A stretch of DNA of 14,584 nucleotides, taken from the NCBI GenBank assembly GCA_035628055.1, contig DASPKO010000095.1, forward strand, positions 1-14,584. Reading direction: 5' to 3'. The notes under the pieces are model-generated. The model worked only from the letters and a program-made list of their open reading frames with translations, was not told the origin of the DNA and ran no database searches. Every line of letters begins with the position of its first letter. Position 1 is the first letter of the stretch. Positions 9,101 through 13,263 of this stretch are shown here, piece by piece. Both the position numbers and the translations under genes were made by a program. This DNA is from DASPKO01 sp035628055. GTDB taxonomy: Bacteria > Planctomycetota > Phycisphaerae > Phycisphaerales > UBA1924.

Positions 9101-9675
9101 GGGCCCAGACCGTCGACGACTACGTCGTCAGCCGGGTCATCAGCAACCTCAACGCGATCTTCGCGGGGTCGAACGCCAACATCGTCGTGGCCAACACCAC
9201 CGCGGCCTTCGAGCAGGGGGGCGGCATCGCGCCCTTCTCCACCGTCTTCCTCACCAGCAGCAACGAGCCCACGGCCTTTTTCGCCAACCGCACCTACGGC
9301 GCCAGCCAGCACTCCGACCCCTTCAACATCGACCTCCAGGACCAGGCGGTCGTCTTCGCCCCGCAGCTCGCCCTCTTCGGCCAGCCTCCCAGCGTCGCGG
9401 GCATCAACGCCTTCGCCGACCAGCTCTCCGACGCCGTGGCCCGGCGCATCGGCGAGCTGGTGGGGCTGCGGCTCACGGGCGTCGCGCCGCCGGTGCAGTT
9501 CGTGCCGGTCATGGCGGCCAACTCGCCGGAGATCCAGGCCCCGGGCGTCACGTACACGTTCATCAACGGGGCGCGCGTGCTCTCCACGCACTACGACATC
9601 ATCGCCGACACCGACTTCTACCTGGGCCTCCAGAACAGCGTGGCCCTGCTCAACCGGATCATCGCCCCGCGCTGA
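103..9675 (+). CDS. Giant planctomycete surface protein: beta-helix repeats, PPC-like domains, degenerate metzincin-like C-terminus
   Basis: This 3190-residue protein starts at ATG 103, with GAGG at 92-95 seven bases upstream. An Ala/Gly/Arg-rich stretch (about 22-46) leads into LEALEERKLLA at residues 48-58, the N-terminal motif typical of large exported planctomycete proteins (LEPR-XLL / Planc_extracel type). No classical signal peptide is obvious. D333-x-N335-x-D337-G is a calcium-loop-like motif. Residues about 645-775 resemble a PPC beta-sandwich, and two more PPC-like regions lie at about 2555-2700 and 2815-2947. Residues about 1247-2361 are beta-helix-like repeats. Residues 2488-2496 form an EF-hand-like loop (D-G-D-K-D-G-F-A-E). 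The C-terminal domain (about 3001-3190) looks like a metzincin lacking its zinc ligands. I find no cysteine in the whole protein and only about a dozen lysines. It is monocistronic, ended by a strong terminator. The likely role is adhesion, cell-surface scaffold or matrix protein, but the precise function is unknown. Confidence 0.9.
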   Translation: MAQSSSRWGGGSLLGSLLKALRPGEGAGRAGRLAAAAGRAAGPGGPFLEALEERKLLATIGPGDLLPGSDIGVRVVHFGYAVPFLFQELPDEVAAPVVIEGFGDEQAFWTQFVPPIPPSGTFFDQSEIQISYPGVGATPILILGPNPAGPGVPAAPQDQDLAIQLDQNGFVTFTFFEGVQAGNPAPRLAQSVALDVRGLDTSATGTKVELLRNNQPVATFSGAALAALGAPVFTGNTRYTLNFVQGFDAVRFSSAEPAPDNADYSDNFTLEQIAVTFPSERFVQSIESRLFGVRYVLVGPVGTSADFFDLYGRPMVETVSVGVPEGRSLPIIDPNGDGVPDFNDGIGRVVLSNTEDRAHLFMWGGTITATDDPDEDDDFFDGQFAFRFPDGVAGIFDEFEGAGFGYALTNTAPPDVIGLPPGSGSIVFGSPIVRDNTSTQSYYAAFPPARLLQQPQLFRNADQGVFVTGGRNMGVVHVDGVLHGSSHLTGSVHRFSTGVLLGSLRIDGDAGGVIVASDAGHWVRDDVGTSPPIARDPDTLNDVGNELVVGRSAREIAIGGRSTMEITVLGDISSPVRSPMAFLDYTEREFVTPVNPANEETDTIAAVLGGLAGTGDARFTAIPFGLEWYRNNTISAPEFIGGPTTAVRVLGIAGQEDPVASDEDPVDVYAFAAGRGQTVVVDVIFHVETLGFNPERGFNTLGLARIVDVDGRVVASHEVPTESQDQLPLLAPSVRFTFTPERTDVFYLVINTPVDPPDADQPLSYQATVSGMLATALGQYRSGGSTGLVGNPTAITVSSGSVGSFMVGTGWVGGDGGENPPNPLVNSSDDANDLMSFRESTLSVAGNAYSLWFGSDVFGLRAAGGGVNTPGPQVFIGGFLGAMRTGMSPLVGGSTAQGDVRDLQLQIGGGAGIIDVRGALRFDQDYDRAIDASRAVNITTGTTGAPGHIGLFNVGAFMDGRNFTLRTSNNSTIDRFLVGEDPGGTGEIDERNPRIIMGTGSDIRFASFTTIETGLEADAFIFFAPGAPLLLTDDSGGVVRIAIEGGGSGATTSTGQVRVLPVDGSQGVTIARIDVNLVGAGNLVIERLSGPGVVSIGSLLVTTSAQPTGTPGPARPGVVLRGGGEIDIWKIEHRIDDGLELGIIENSTPGGDIVAIDAETATFIRLGTGDLGRTQVNPVGPTRIGPFLGISAGQDGDVDGTLGLDEEALNEGWNGDIFIPLPQRTVAHPGDVFLEDIGSPLDPYLNGVVIRTGDVTEVVGAGAIGDVILQGGSVTRVIANSDGLTPFGRFEGIIGTVYADDIGSVDVGDGLAAPGDGPFALAGVFANDDIGLVFGGRGLNPVIRGVVAAANLNVFEPGQGVGDVGVERGRIDGAFIGSATLDSWWLSARFRPSVTELDADDEIATGNIANVTTLVGDIFRSHIFGINIARVEAAGGAYDATRTEATGSIASVLADEFRNTTRLGEPLEVRRNEILANNDVSLVSTRDIAVGDMSDLLIDVGGSLLTGARARNLSRVRLEVDGRTNQVFATSDIRATSINTGTLVSAEALGDIRSSTITVAGQIVQVVAGDNITSTVISSTGPNGQIDLVRSRLFLTGTISSSGPIGTIHSTSGDVIATVRTTDADGSLDLLQAGGSLIVSTDIAGNVNRVIAGRNVGEPFESRGARAINVEGSLGLIEAQGGQIYTDVRVGQTLGTVRVARVVALPGNDLVAHANYTAFGRIELVDIRGDFAGSIVSESGGIGTVQILDGSFRPGNAIIARDGGIDQVVITGGHLLGDVLSDEHIGALRILPNDIGFWGDIGVNPNLSQFAPFDGLRNQLPPGVEPIAIFQGPRIQAGTNIGLVEVARASIWKGSIYAGWSVGRLFVFGVMMNDNITPGLGGSWVAAGDSIGSVEVLQFAGGAWFLAGLTALGADNRPGGVGADADTVHFGRVGDLVFRGGTGAVTVSAGMNAGPDGVYNTIDDEVADGLSSIGSVRVEGLALETTAFADNGIGPTSPGIVRGGPGRNQRNPGRIIEFVPSVGALPNGVPTPFTTPAGETGRITFTGRGQAFYENLFDPEHGRTIGRLAIINSTFGDRLVVDTDQNSLTDFVVKSNDGSSLSFASIRGNLIGISSFYFDAYVEFAEFGALNTAGVVGAGNDIGVLVVGPTTRGLIDANYINRTVVGGDFGTRGGTTAATMDLLAAGSILIGGNHLGVVTLERDVAGLRVEGGMDRGAVRSGRSLTSVDVGFMDQSRITARNDILDVLVRGDMRDSLIYAGADLGRDGLFGGVGEDTDVVTDGRIDSVRVLGSFVRSDIAAGVARGPDAFVGTPDDRVDAGRSAIGAVTIQGQVAGSNLASQSYRIVSTGTVGSVTVAGQPFTATGNLAVVNLDPTALPLQVTGLRVEEEARQYIAVIGFNQPIDASTLGPALTISELRAGSAVQIRLAEGSDYTLGYNPGTSEVRVTFARAITDRSLPELPGLPGPGVYRFELDAAILRGETQRTLLDGDKDGFAEGAGDDFSQDEVVGDAGDKLTPNTVTIGTVAVDFRGPIDLDLVLDDNHAPDDLPDPNRVYTVRGVAGDHPDHDLNVFPFAGDADLYKITLRAGQILRLGKMGGNAVEVGRALLDAAGNIMLSRTGVAPAGNETVQALRLPNAPRQAEEITVADEYLIKVTGTYYLLVTPLVTAVTVSDPTQVPVLTPIAGAQGSYVFTLEVFDDGDTGFTADNGSGDGMTVVNAPVPIEFAGADQVFGTPDDRPVVQVGVYNFTLFAGGDGVPNTFDDVVSGSSGTGITSQRTSGPNGVFGDADDRAVSFVGASIGKAASAGVPEEVAPDIDVYHLNNREAIAPGTRIRVTLRLTEFGSNIGLSPNARQQDLRGDVQFAIFETSGSTDIADGLLVAAPSDVLPIGGQPTRITSNGNMAYGYDANGDFTFEFVTPGRLGVAGQPPATYALYIQGAIRSDYELEILTQGTGLTAPVTQNVFIETRGGSIDWLEAGRGVVTTLNPFSTGVVGFGGFVGAQTVDDYVVSRVISNLNAIFAGSNANIVVANTTAAFEQGGGIAPFSTVFLTSSNEPTAFFANRTYGASQHSDPFNIDLQDQAVVFAPQLALFGQPPSVAGINAFADQLSDAVARRIGELVGLRLTGVAPPVQFVPVMAANSPEIQAPGVTYTFINGARVLSTHYDIIADTDFYLGLQNSVALLNRIIAPR
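3841..7185 (+). repeat. Degenerate beta-helix-like repeat region within the giant protein
   Basis: About 25 short units of the form [ILV]-G-x-[VIL]-x-[VIL] recur through residues about 1247-2361. Examples are IGDVIL, IGSVDV, IGTVQI, IGLVEV, IGSVEV, IGSVRV, IGRLAI, IDSVRV, IGAVTI and VGSVTV. Each is usually followed by a Gly-rich turn and a second short strand such as GSIYAG or SDIAAG. Spaced hydrophobic strand pairs with Gly/Asn/Asp turns suggest a right-handed parallel beta-helix, as in many long bacterial surface proteins. The repeats are diverged in DNA sequence, so they are old rather than recent tandem duplications. The unit boundaries are approximate because I read them by eye. Confidence 0.7.
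9103..9675 (+). other. C-terminal metzincin-like domain with all zinc ligands lost
   Basis: Residues about 3001-3190 follow the order of strands and helices seen in planctomycete matrixin-like proteases: a DDYVVSRVISNLNAIF helix, an NIVVANT strand, STVFLTSS, a YGASQ segment, an AVVFAP strand, then a helix ending in A-R-R-I-G-E-L-V-G-L-R-L-T (residues 3113-3125). Against the metzincin signature A-H-E-x-G-H-x-x-G-L-x-H-T, the two glycines and flanking residues are kept. The three zinc histidines are R3114, E3118 and L3124, and the catalytic Glu is R3115. A Met-turn-like PVMAANS (M3137) follows. The fold assignment is by motif order, and loss of catalysis is inferred. Confidence 0.6.
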
Positions 9676-9710
9676 GCCGCGTTCGGCCGTCCAACCCCGG
9701 TACCTTCCCC

Positions 9711-9741
9711 GCCCCCGGCCCCGCGCCGGGGGCTTTTTTTT
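9711..9741 (+). terminator. Rho-independent terminator of the giant surface-protein gene
   Basis: GCCCCCGG (9711-9718) and CCGGGGGC (9726-9733) form a perfect 8-bp stem with a 7-base loop, followed at once by eight T residues (9734-9741). It begins 35 bases after the TGA at 9673-9675. The T-run lies only on the + side, so it works in one direction. This marks the giant gene as its own transcription unit, apart from the pseudouridine synthase operon that follows. Confidence 0.9.
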
Positions 9742-9814
9742 CCCCGCGGGACGGCGGCGCGCGGCGTACGGACCGCGCCGGGCGCCCTCCCGGCCGGTCT
9801 CGTACCATGAGGGC

Positions 9815-10861
9815 GTGGCACCTCGCGCCGAGCCAGGCCCCGCCGCGGGCGTCGCGGGCCGCCCCGCACGGGGGCTGGTGCGCCTCCAGCGCGTGATGGC
9901 CGAGGCCGGCATCGCCTCGCGCCGCGACTGCGAAACAATGATCGAGCGCGGGCTGGTCGAGGTGAACGGGCAGACCGTCACGGCGCTGCCCGTGCTCGTG
10001 AACCCCGCCACGGATCGGATCGTGGTGGACGGGCGGCCGCTGCGCCGGTGGTCGCGCGGCGGGCGGGCCGCCGCGGCCTCGGGCGGGCGCTTCATCTACG
10101 TCATGCTCAACAAGCCCGAGCGGGTCGTCACGACCGTCAAGGACGAGCAGATGCTCGAGGGCCGCAAGACCGTGCTGGACCTGGTCGACCATCCCGCGGG
10201 CCCGCGGCTCTTCCCGGTCGGGCGGCTGGACTACATGACCACGGGGCTGCTCCTGCTGACCAACGACGGGGGCATCGCGGACGTCCTCACGCACCCGCGC
10301 TACGGGGCGGCCAAGCGCTACTGGGCGCTGGTCCGGGGCGCCGTCACCGAGGCCGACCTTCCCCTGATCGACAAGGCCGTGCGGGCCGCGGAGAAGCACG
10401 CCGTGCACGCTCGATCCCGCCCGGCGCCGCGGAGCGGCCCGGCCCCGCGCCGGCGCCGCGCCGGGCGGGCGGTCGTCCGGATCGTCAAGCGCGAGCCGGG
10501 CCGGACCATCCTCGAGATCGCCATGACCTCGGGGCGCATCGAGAGCGTCCGGGACGGGCTGGACGCGGCCGGGTTCGGAGTGCGCAAGCTCACGCGGGTC
10601 GGCCTGGGCCCCTTGGAGCTCAAGGCCGTGCGCGTCGGCGAGTGGCGCGAGCTCGAGCGCGACGAAGTCCGAGCCCTGAAGCGTTTTGCCCGCGAGGCCC
10701 GGGGGCGGGCCGCGCCGGGCTCCGGCATGCCGGGCGGCGCTCGCCCCGTCCAGGCGGCGCCCGGCTCGCTGGGGCCGCCCGGGCGCGGCGCCGATCGCGG
10801 GCCGGCCGGTCAGCCGAGCCCGCGCCCACCCCGCCCCGAGCGCCGGGGGCCCGGGGCGTGA
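9815..10861 (+). CDS. rluB: rRNA pseudouridine synthase, RsuA/RluB family
   Basis: This enzyme should convert a uridine in rRNA to pseudouridine during ribosome assembly. The product is 348 residues if GTG 9815 is the start. Residues about 22-75 form an S4 RNA-binding domain (VRLQRVMAEAGIASRRDC). The catalytic motif GRLD is at residues 136-139, with Asp139 as the nucleophile, within PVGRLDYMTTGLLLLTNDG. The family's later G-R-N-R-x-V-R motif is altered to G-R-I-E-S-V-R (240-246). An Arg/Pro-rich insert lies at about 200-220, and a disordered Arg/Pro/Gly-rich tail of about 55 residues ends the protein. The start is uncertain: GAGGG (9809-9813) is too close to GTG 9815, and GTG 9878 is an alternative, but ATG 9896 would cut into the S4 domain. 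The stop overlaps the next gene by 4 bases. RluB is the best guess; RsuA, RluE or RluF-like targets are possible. Confidence 0.87.
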   Translation: MAPRAEPGPAAGVAGRPARGLVRLQRVMAEAGIASRRDCETMIERGLVEVNGQTVTALPVLVNPATDRIVVDGRPLRRWSRGGRAAAASGGRFIYVMLNKPERVVTTVKDEQMLEGRKTVLDLVDHPAGPRLFPVGRLDYMTTGLLLLTNDGGIADVLTHPRYGAAKRYWALVRGAVTEADLPLIDKAVRAAEKHAVHARSRPAPRSGPAPRRRRAGRAVVRIVKREPGRTILEIAMTSGRIESVRDGLDAAGFGVRKLTRVGLGPLELKAVRVGEWRELERDEVRALKRFAREARGRAAPGSGMPGGARPVQAAPGSLGPPGRGADRGPAGQPSPRPPRPERRGPGA

Positions 10862-12405
10862 GCGACCCGGTCGGAGAGCACGGCGACACGCCCAACGGAG
10901 CGCCCCCGCGGCGGGGCCGCTTCCGTGGGGCGCTCGACGCGGCCCGTCGGGCCCACGGGTGGGCGTGGCGGGTCACGGGTGGCGCGGGCGACCAGGACGA
11001 GGACGCGCCGCGCGTCGCGCCCGCGTGGCGCAGCCGTCTCGGGCTCGCCGGCGGCGTCGTGGACTTCCTGCACTGGTGGTGGCAGGCGATCATGAGCGAT
11101 TCGCTCACGCGCATGGCCGCGGCCCTCACCTACCGGACGATCTTCAGCCTGATCCCCATCCTGGTGCTGGGCCTGGTGGTGCTGCGCATGTTCCGCGACA
11201 CCGACGAGCTGGTGCGCGAGCTGATGGGCCGGATCGTCGCCTACCTCGGGCTGGAGAACATCGTCACCCCGGCCGACCCCGCGGCGGGACCCGTCGCCGG
11301 CCCGCAGCGCTCCAGCGCCGCCGACTGGGTGCAGGACCTGGCGGCCCGCGTCCAGCAGGTGAACTTCCAGGCGATCAGCGTGGTGGGCGTCATGGTGCTC
11401 GCCTACGCGGCCATCGGGCTGCTGGTCGAGCTCGAACGGGACTTCAACCAGGTGTACGGCGTGGCTCGGGGGCGGAGCTGGGTCCGCCGCGCCCAGCAGT
11501 ATTGGTTCACCATCACGCTGGGACCGATCTTCCTCTGGGCCAGCTTCTGGGTCGAGGACCAGTTCCGCAGCAACGTGACGCGCGTGGCCGAGCGCAGCGG
11601 GCTGGGAACGCAGTCCATGTTCGTCCAGGCGCTGGGCTTCCTGGCCACCGTGGTGATCAGTTGGATGATGCTGCTGCTGATCTACATCTCGGTTCCCAAT
11701 ACCAAGGTTCGCCTCAAGCCCGCGCTGCTCGGGGCGCTCTCCGCGGCGGTCCTCTGGGAGATCAGCAAGCGCCTCTTCACCGCGTACCTCGGCTTCGCCA
11801 CCACCACGGTGACGCTCTACGGCTCGCTGGCGCTCATCCCCTTGAGCCTGATGTGGATCTACGCCACCTGGCTGGTGGTGCTCGCCGGGCTCTCGGTCAC
11901 GTACGCGCTCCAGCACGGCGTCATGCCCCGCGGCGCCGCCTCGGGCGCCGAGGCCATGCGCCCCCTGGTGATCTCACCCACCGTGGCCCTGGACATCCAG
12001 ACCGCGGTGGCCGAGCAGTTTGCCCGGGGAAAGGTCCCCAGCGCGGCCTGGCTCGCCCACCACACCGGGATCGAGGAACGAATTGTGCGGCGTGTCCTCG
12101 GGCGCCTGGTGGCCCGGGGGCTGCTCCGCCGCGTGGGCGAGCCCGGGCGGACCGAGGGGTACGTGCTGGGTCGCCCCGCCGACGCTATCGACGCCGCGGA
12201 GGTGCTCGAGGTCGGGTTCGGGCTCTCGGCCCCGAGCGGGGGCGGGTCGAGCTCCGAGCGGGCCCTGCTCGATGAGCTCCGGGCGGCGCAGCTCAGCCGT
12301 GCCCAGGGGGTCACGCTGGCCCGGCTGGCGGGCCGATCCGACCCGCTACCGCCCGCTACGATCCCCGCGCACCATGAGCCGGTGCGCCGGAGCCCACCAG
12401 CGTGA
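10858..12405 (+). CDS. yihY: YihY/BrkB-family inner-membrane protein with C-terminal winged-helix-like extension
   Basis: This 515-residue protein starts at GTG 10858 inside the upstream stop (GTGA, 4-base overlap), which points to translational coupling. After a cytoplasmic Arg/Gly-rich head, six membrane segments lie at about residues 90-112, 172-193, 215-232, 257-280, 288-312 and 322-350. Family features include LVELERDFNQVYG after segment 2 and the run VPNTKVRLKPALLGALSAAV ahead of LWEISK and YGSLALIPLSLMWIY. Residues about 368-450 form an extra soluble domain with a helix-turn-helix pattern (AWLAHHTGIEERIVRRVLG, then LVARGLLRRVG), probably a winged helix. The family was once called ribonuclease BN by mistake; its members are polytopic membrane proteins of uncertain role, possibly in transport or envelope upkeep. 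The membrane core is sure and the tail's function is not known. Confidence 0.88.
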   Translation: MSDPVGEHGDTPNGAPPRRGRFRGALDAARRAHGWAWRVTGGAGDQDEDAPRVAPAWRSRLGLAGGVVDFLHWWWQAIMSDSLTRMAAALTYRTIFSLIPILVLGLVVLRMFRDTDELVRELMGRIVAYLGLENIVTPADPAAGPVAGPQRSSAADWVQDLAARVQQVNFQAISVVGVMVLAYAAIGLLVELERDFNQVYGVARGRSWVRRAQQYWFTITLGPIFLWASFWVEDQFRSNVTRVAERSGLGTQSMFVQALGFLATVVISWMMLLLIYISVPNTKVRLKPALLGALSAAVLWEISKRLFTAYLGFATTTVTLYGSLALIPLSLMWIYATWLVVLAGLSVTYALQHGVMPRGAASGAEAMRPLVISPTVALDIQTAVAEQFARGKVPSAAWLAHHTGIEERIVRRVLGRLVARGLLRRVGEPGRTEGYVLGRPADAIDAAEVLEVGFGLSAPSGGGSSSERALLDELRAAQLSRAQGVTLARLAGRSDPLPPATIPAHHEPVRRSPPA

Positions 12406-12635
12406 GCAGAGCCAGCACAAGGTGGACGAAGCTCGTCGCGGTCGGGCTGGCCGTGGCGGTGCTGGGCGCGGGGGGCTGCTACCGGCGCGTGGTCGATGCG
12501 CGCGGGCCGGGGCGTGACCAGTACGAGGTCTCCGAGCCCTACCAGCAGGACTCGAAGCTCGACCGGTGGTATTACGGCGAGCGCTCGGACCGCCGGGGCG
12601 GCTCGCGTCTGGACGATCGCCCGCCGCCCCGCTGA
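12402..12635 (+). CDS. Small predicted lipoprotein, 77 residues, unknown function
   Basis: GTG 12402 overlaps the yihY stop as GTGA, the same arrangement as between the two upstream genes, which supports this start and frame. The N-terminus has basic residues (R3, R7, K10), a hydrophobic stretch at residues 11-21 and a lipobox-like A-G-G-C with Cys26 as the lipidation site. The mature part of about 52 residues is charged and rich in Tyr, Asp and Arg (SEPYQQDSKLDRWYYGERSD) and ends in Pro/Arg. I recognise no family. It is likely anchored to a membrane facing the periplasm. Its place between a membrane protein and nuoB may be co-transcription only. A chance frame is unlikely given the signal peptide and exact overlap. 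Confidence 0.75.
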   Translation: MSRASTRWTKLVAVGLAVAVLGAGGCYRRVVDARGPGRDQYEVSEPYQQDSKLDRWYYGERSDRRGGSRLDDRPPPR

Positions 12636-12657
12636 CCGCGGCGGCCCAGGAGTTCCC

Positions 12658-13224
12658 ATGGGGCTCGAGCTCGCTCTCCCGGCCGAAGGGTTCATGACGA
12701 CGCAGCTCCGTCGCGTGATCAACTGGGCCCGGCGGAGCAGCCTGTGGCCGATGCCGTTCGCGACCGCCTGCTGCGGCATCGAGCTGATGGCCACAGCCTG
12801 CTCGCGCTACGACGTGGCCCGCTTCGGGGCCGAGGCCATGCGCTTCAGCCCGCGGCAGAGCGACCTGCTCATCGTCGCCGGTCGCGTCGCGGTGAAGATG
12901 CTCCCGGTGCTGCAGCGCATCTATCTTCAGATGGCCGAGCCCAAGTGGGTCATCTCGATGGGCGCCTGCGCCAGCACGGGCGGCGTCTTCGACACCTACG
13001 CGGTGGTGCAGGGGGTGGACCAGTTCATCCCGGTCGACGTCTACGTCCCCGGGTGCCCGCCGCGCCCCGAGCAGCTCATCGAGGGCATCATGGCGATCCA
13101 GCGCCACATCGACCGGGAGGGGATGCCGCCCGAGGGGGGCCGGCGCGTTCCCCTGGGCGTGATGGTCGAGCCCACGCACGTCGTGCGCCCGCAGCCGGTC
13201 GGACTCACCGTGGGCCTGAGCTAG
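12658..13224 (+). CDS. nuoB: NADH-quinone oxidoreductase subunit B (complex I, N2 cluster subunit)
   Basis: NuoB carries iron-sulfur cluster N2, the last electron carrier before quinone in respiratory complex I, on the cytoplasmic side of the membrane arm junction. The 188-residue product has all four cluster ligands: the tandem Cys38-Cys39 (ATACCGIEL), Cys104 (WVISMGACA) and Cys133 (YVPGCPPRPEQL). ATG 12658 is preceded by AGGAG at a good distance, and it gives the short N-terminus usual for the family. It sits 22 bases after the lipoprotein gene, so it is probably read from the same operon. No nuoA, nuoC or other nuo gene adjoins it, and the next gene is convergent. The C-terminal tail after about residue 160 is variable. 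A hydrogenase small-subunit relative is less likely given the full NuoB signature. Confidence 0.95.
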   Translation: MGLELALPAEGFMTTQLRRVINWARRSSLWPMPFATACCGIELMATACSRYDVARFGAEAMRFSPRQSDLLIVAGRVAVKMLPVLQRIYLQMAEPKWVISMGACASTGGVFDTYAVVQGVDQFIPVDVYVPGCPPRPEQLIEGIMAIQRHIDREGMPPEGGRRVPLGVMVEPTHVVRPQPVGLTVGLS

Positions 13225-13230
13225 GCCGGG

Positions 13231-13260
13231 GCCCGACCTCGGGCGGCACCGGGCGCCCGG
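13231..13260. other. GC-rich hairpins between convergent nuoB and rnc
   Basis: The 39-base gap between the nuoB stop and the rnc stop is nearly filled by two inverted repeats: GCCCG/CGGGC (13231-13235 with 13240-13244, 4-base loop) and a perfect 12-base palindrome CCGGGCGCCCGG (13249-13260). Neither has a T-run on either strand. They may help end transcription from both sides by a rho-assisted route, or simply reflect base composition. Confidence 0.3.
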
Positions 13261-13263
13261 GCG

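Noticed and set aside
9803..9808. TACCAT as a -10 element giving a leaderless transcript from GTG 9815
   Set aside because: The hexamer is a weak match and no -35 element is visible; the start codon of the gene is itself uncertain.
2764..10095. A 2443-codon open frame on the - strand across most of the giant gene
   Set aside because: It is in register with the sense codons, so its stops would appear only where the sense gene uses TTA, CTA or TCA. The GC-rich gene avoids those codons; the frame ends exactly at a TCA serine codon (2764-2766). The translation is low-complexity Arg/Asp/Gly/Val/Ala with no domain, start signal or promoter.
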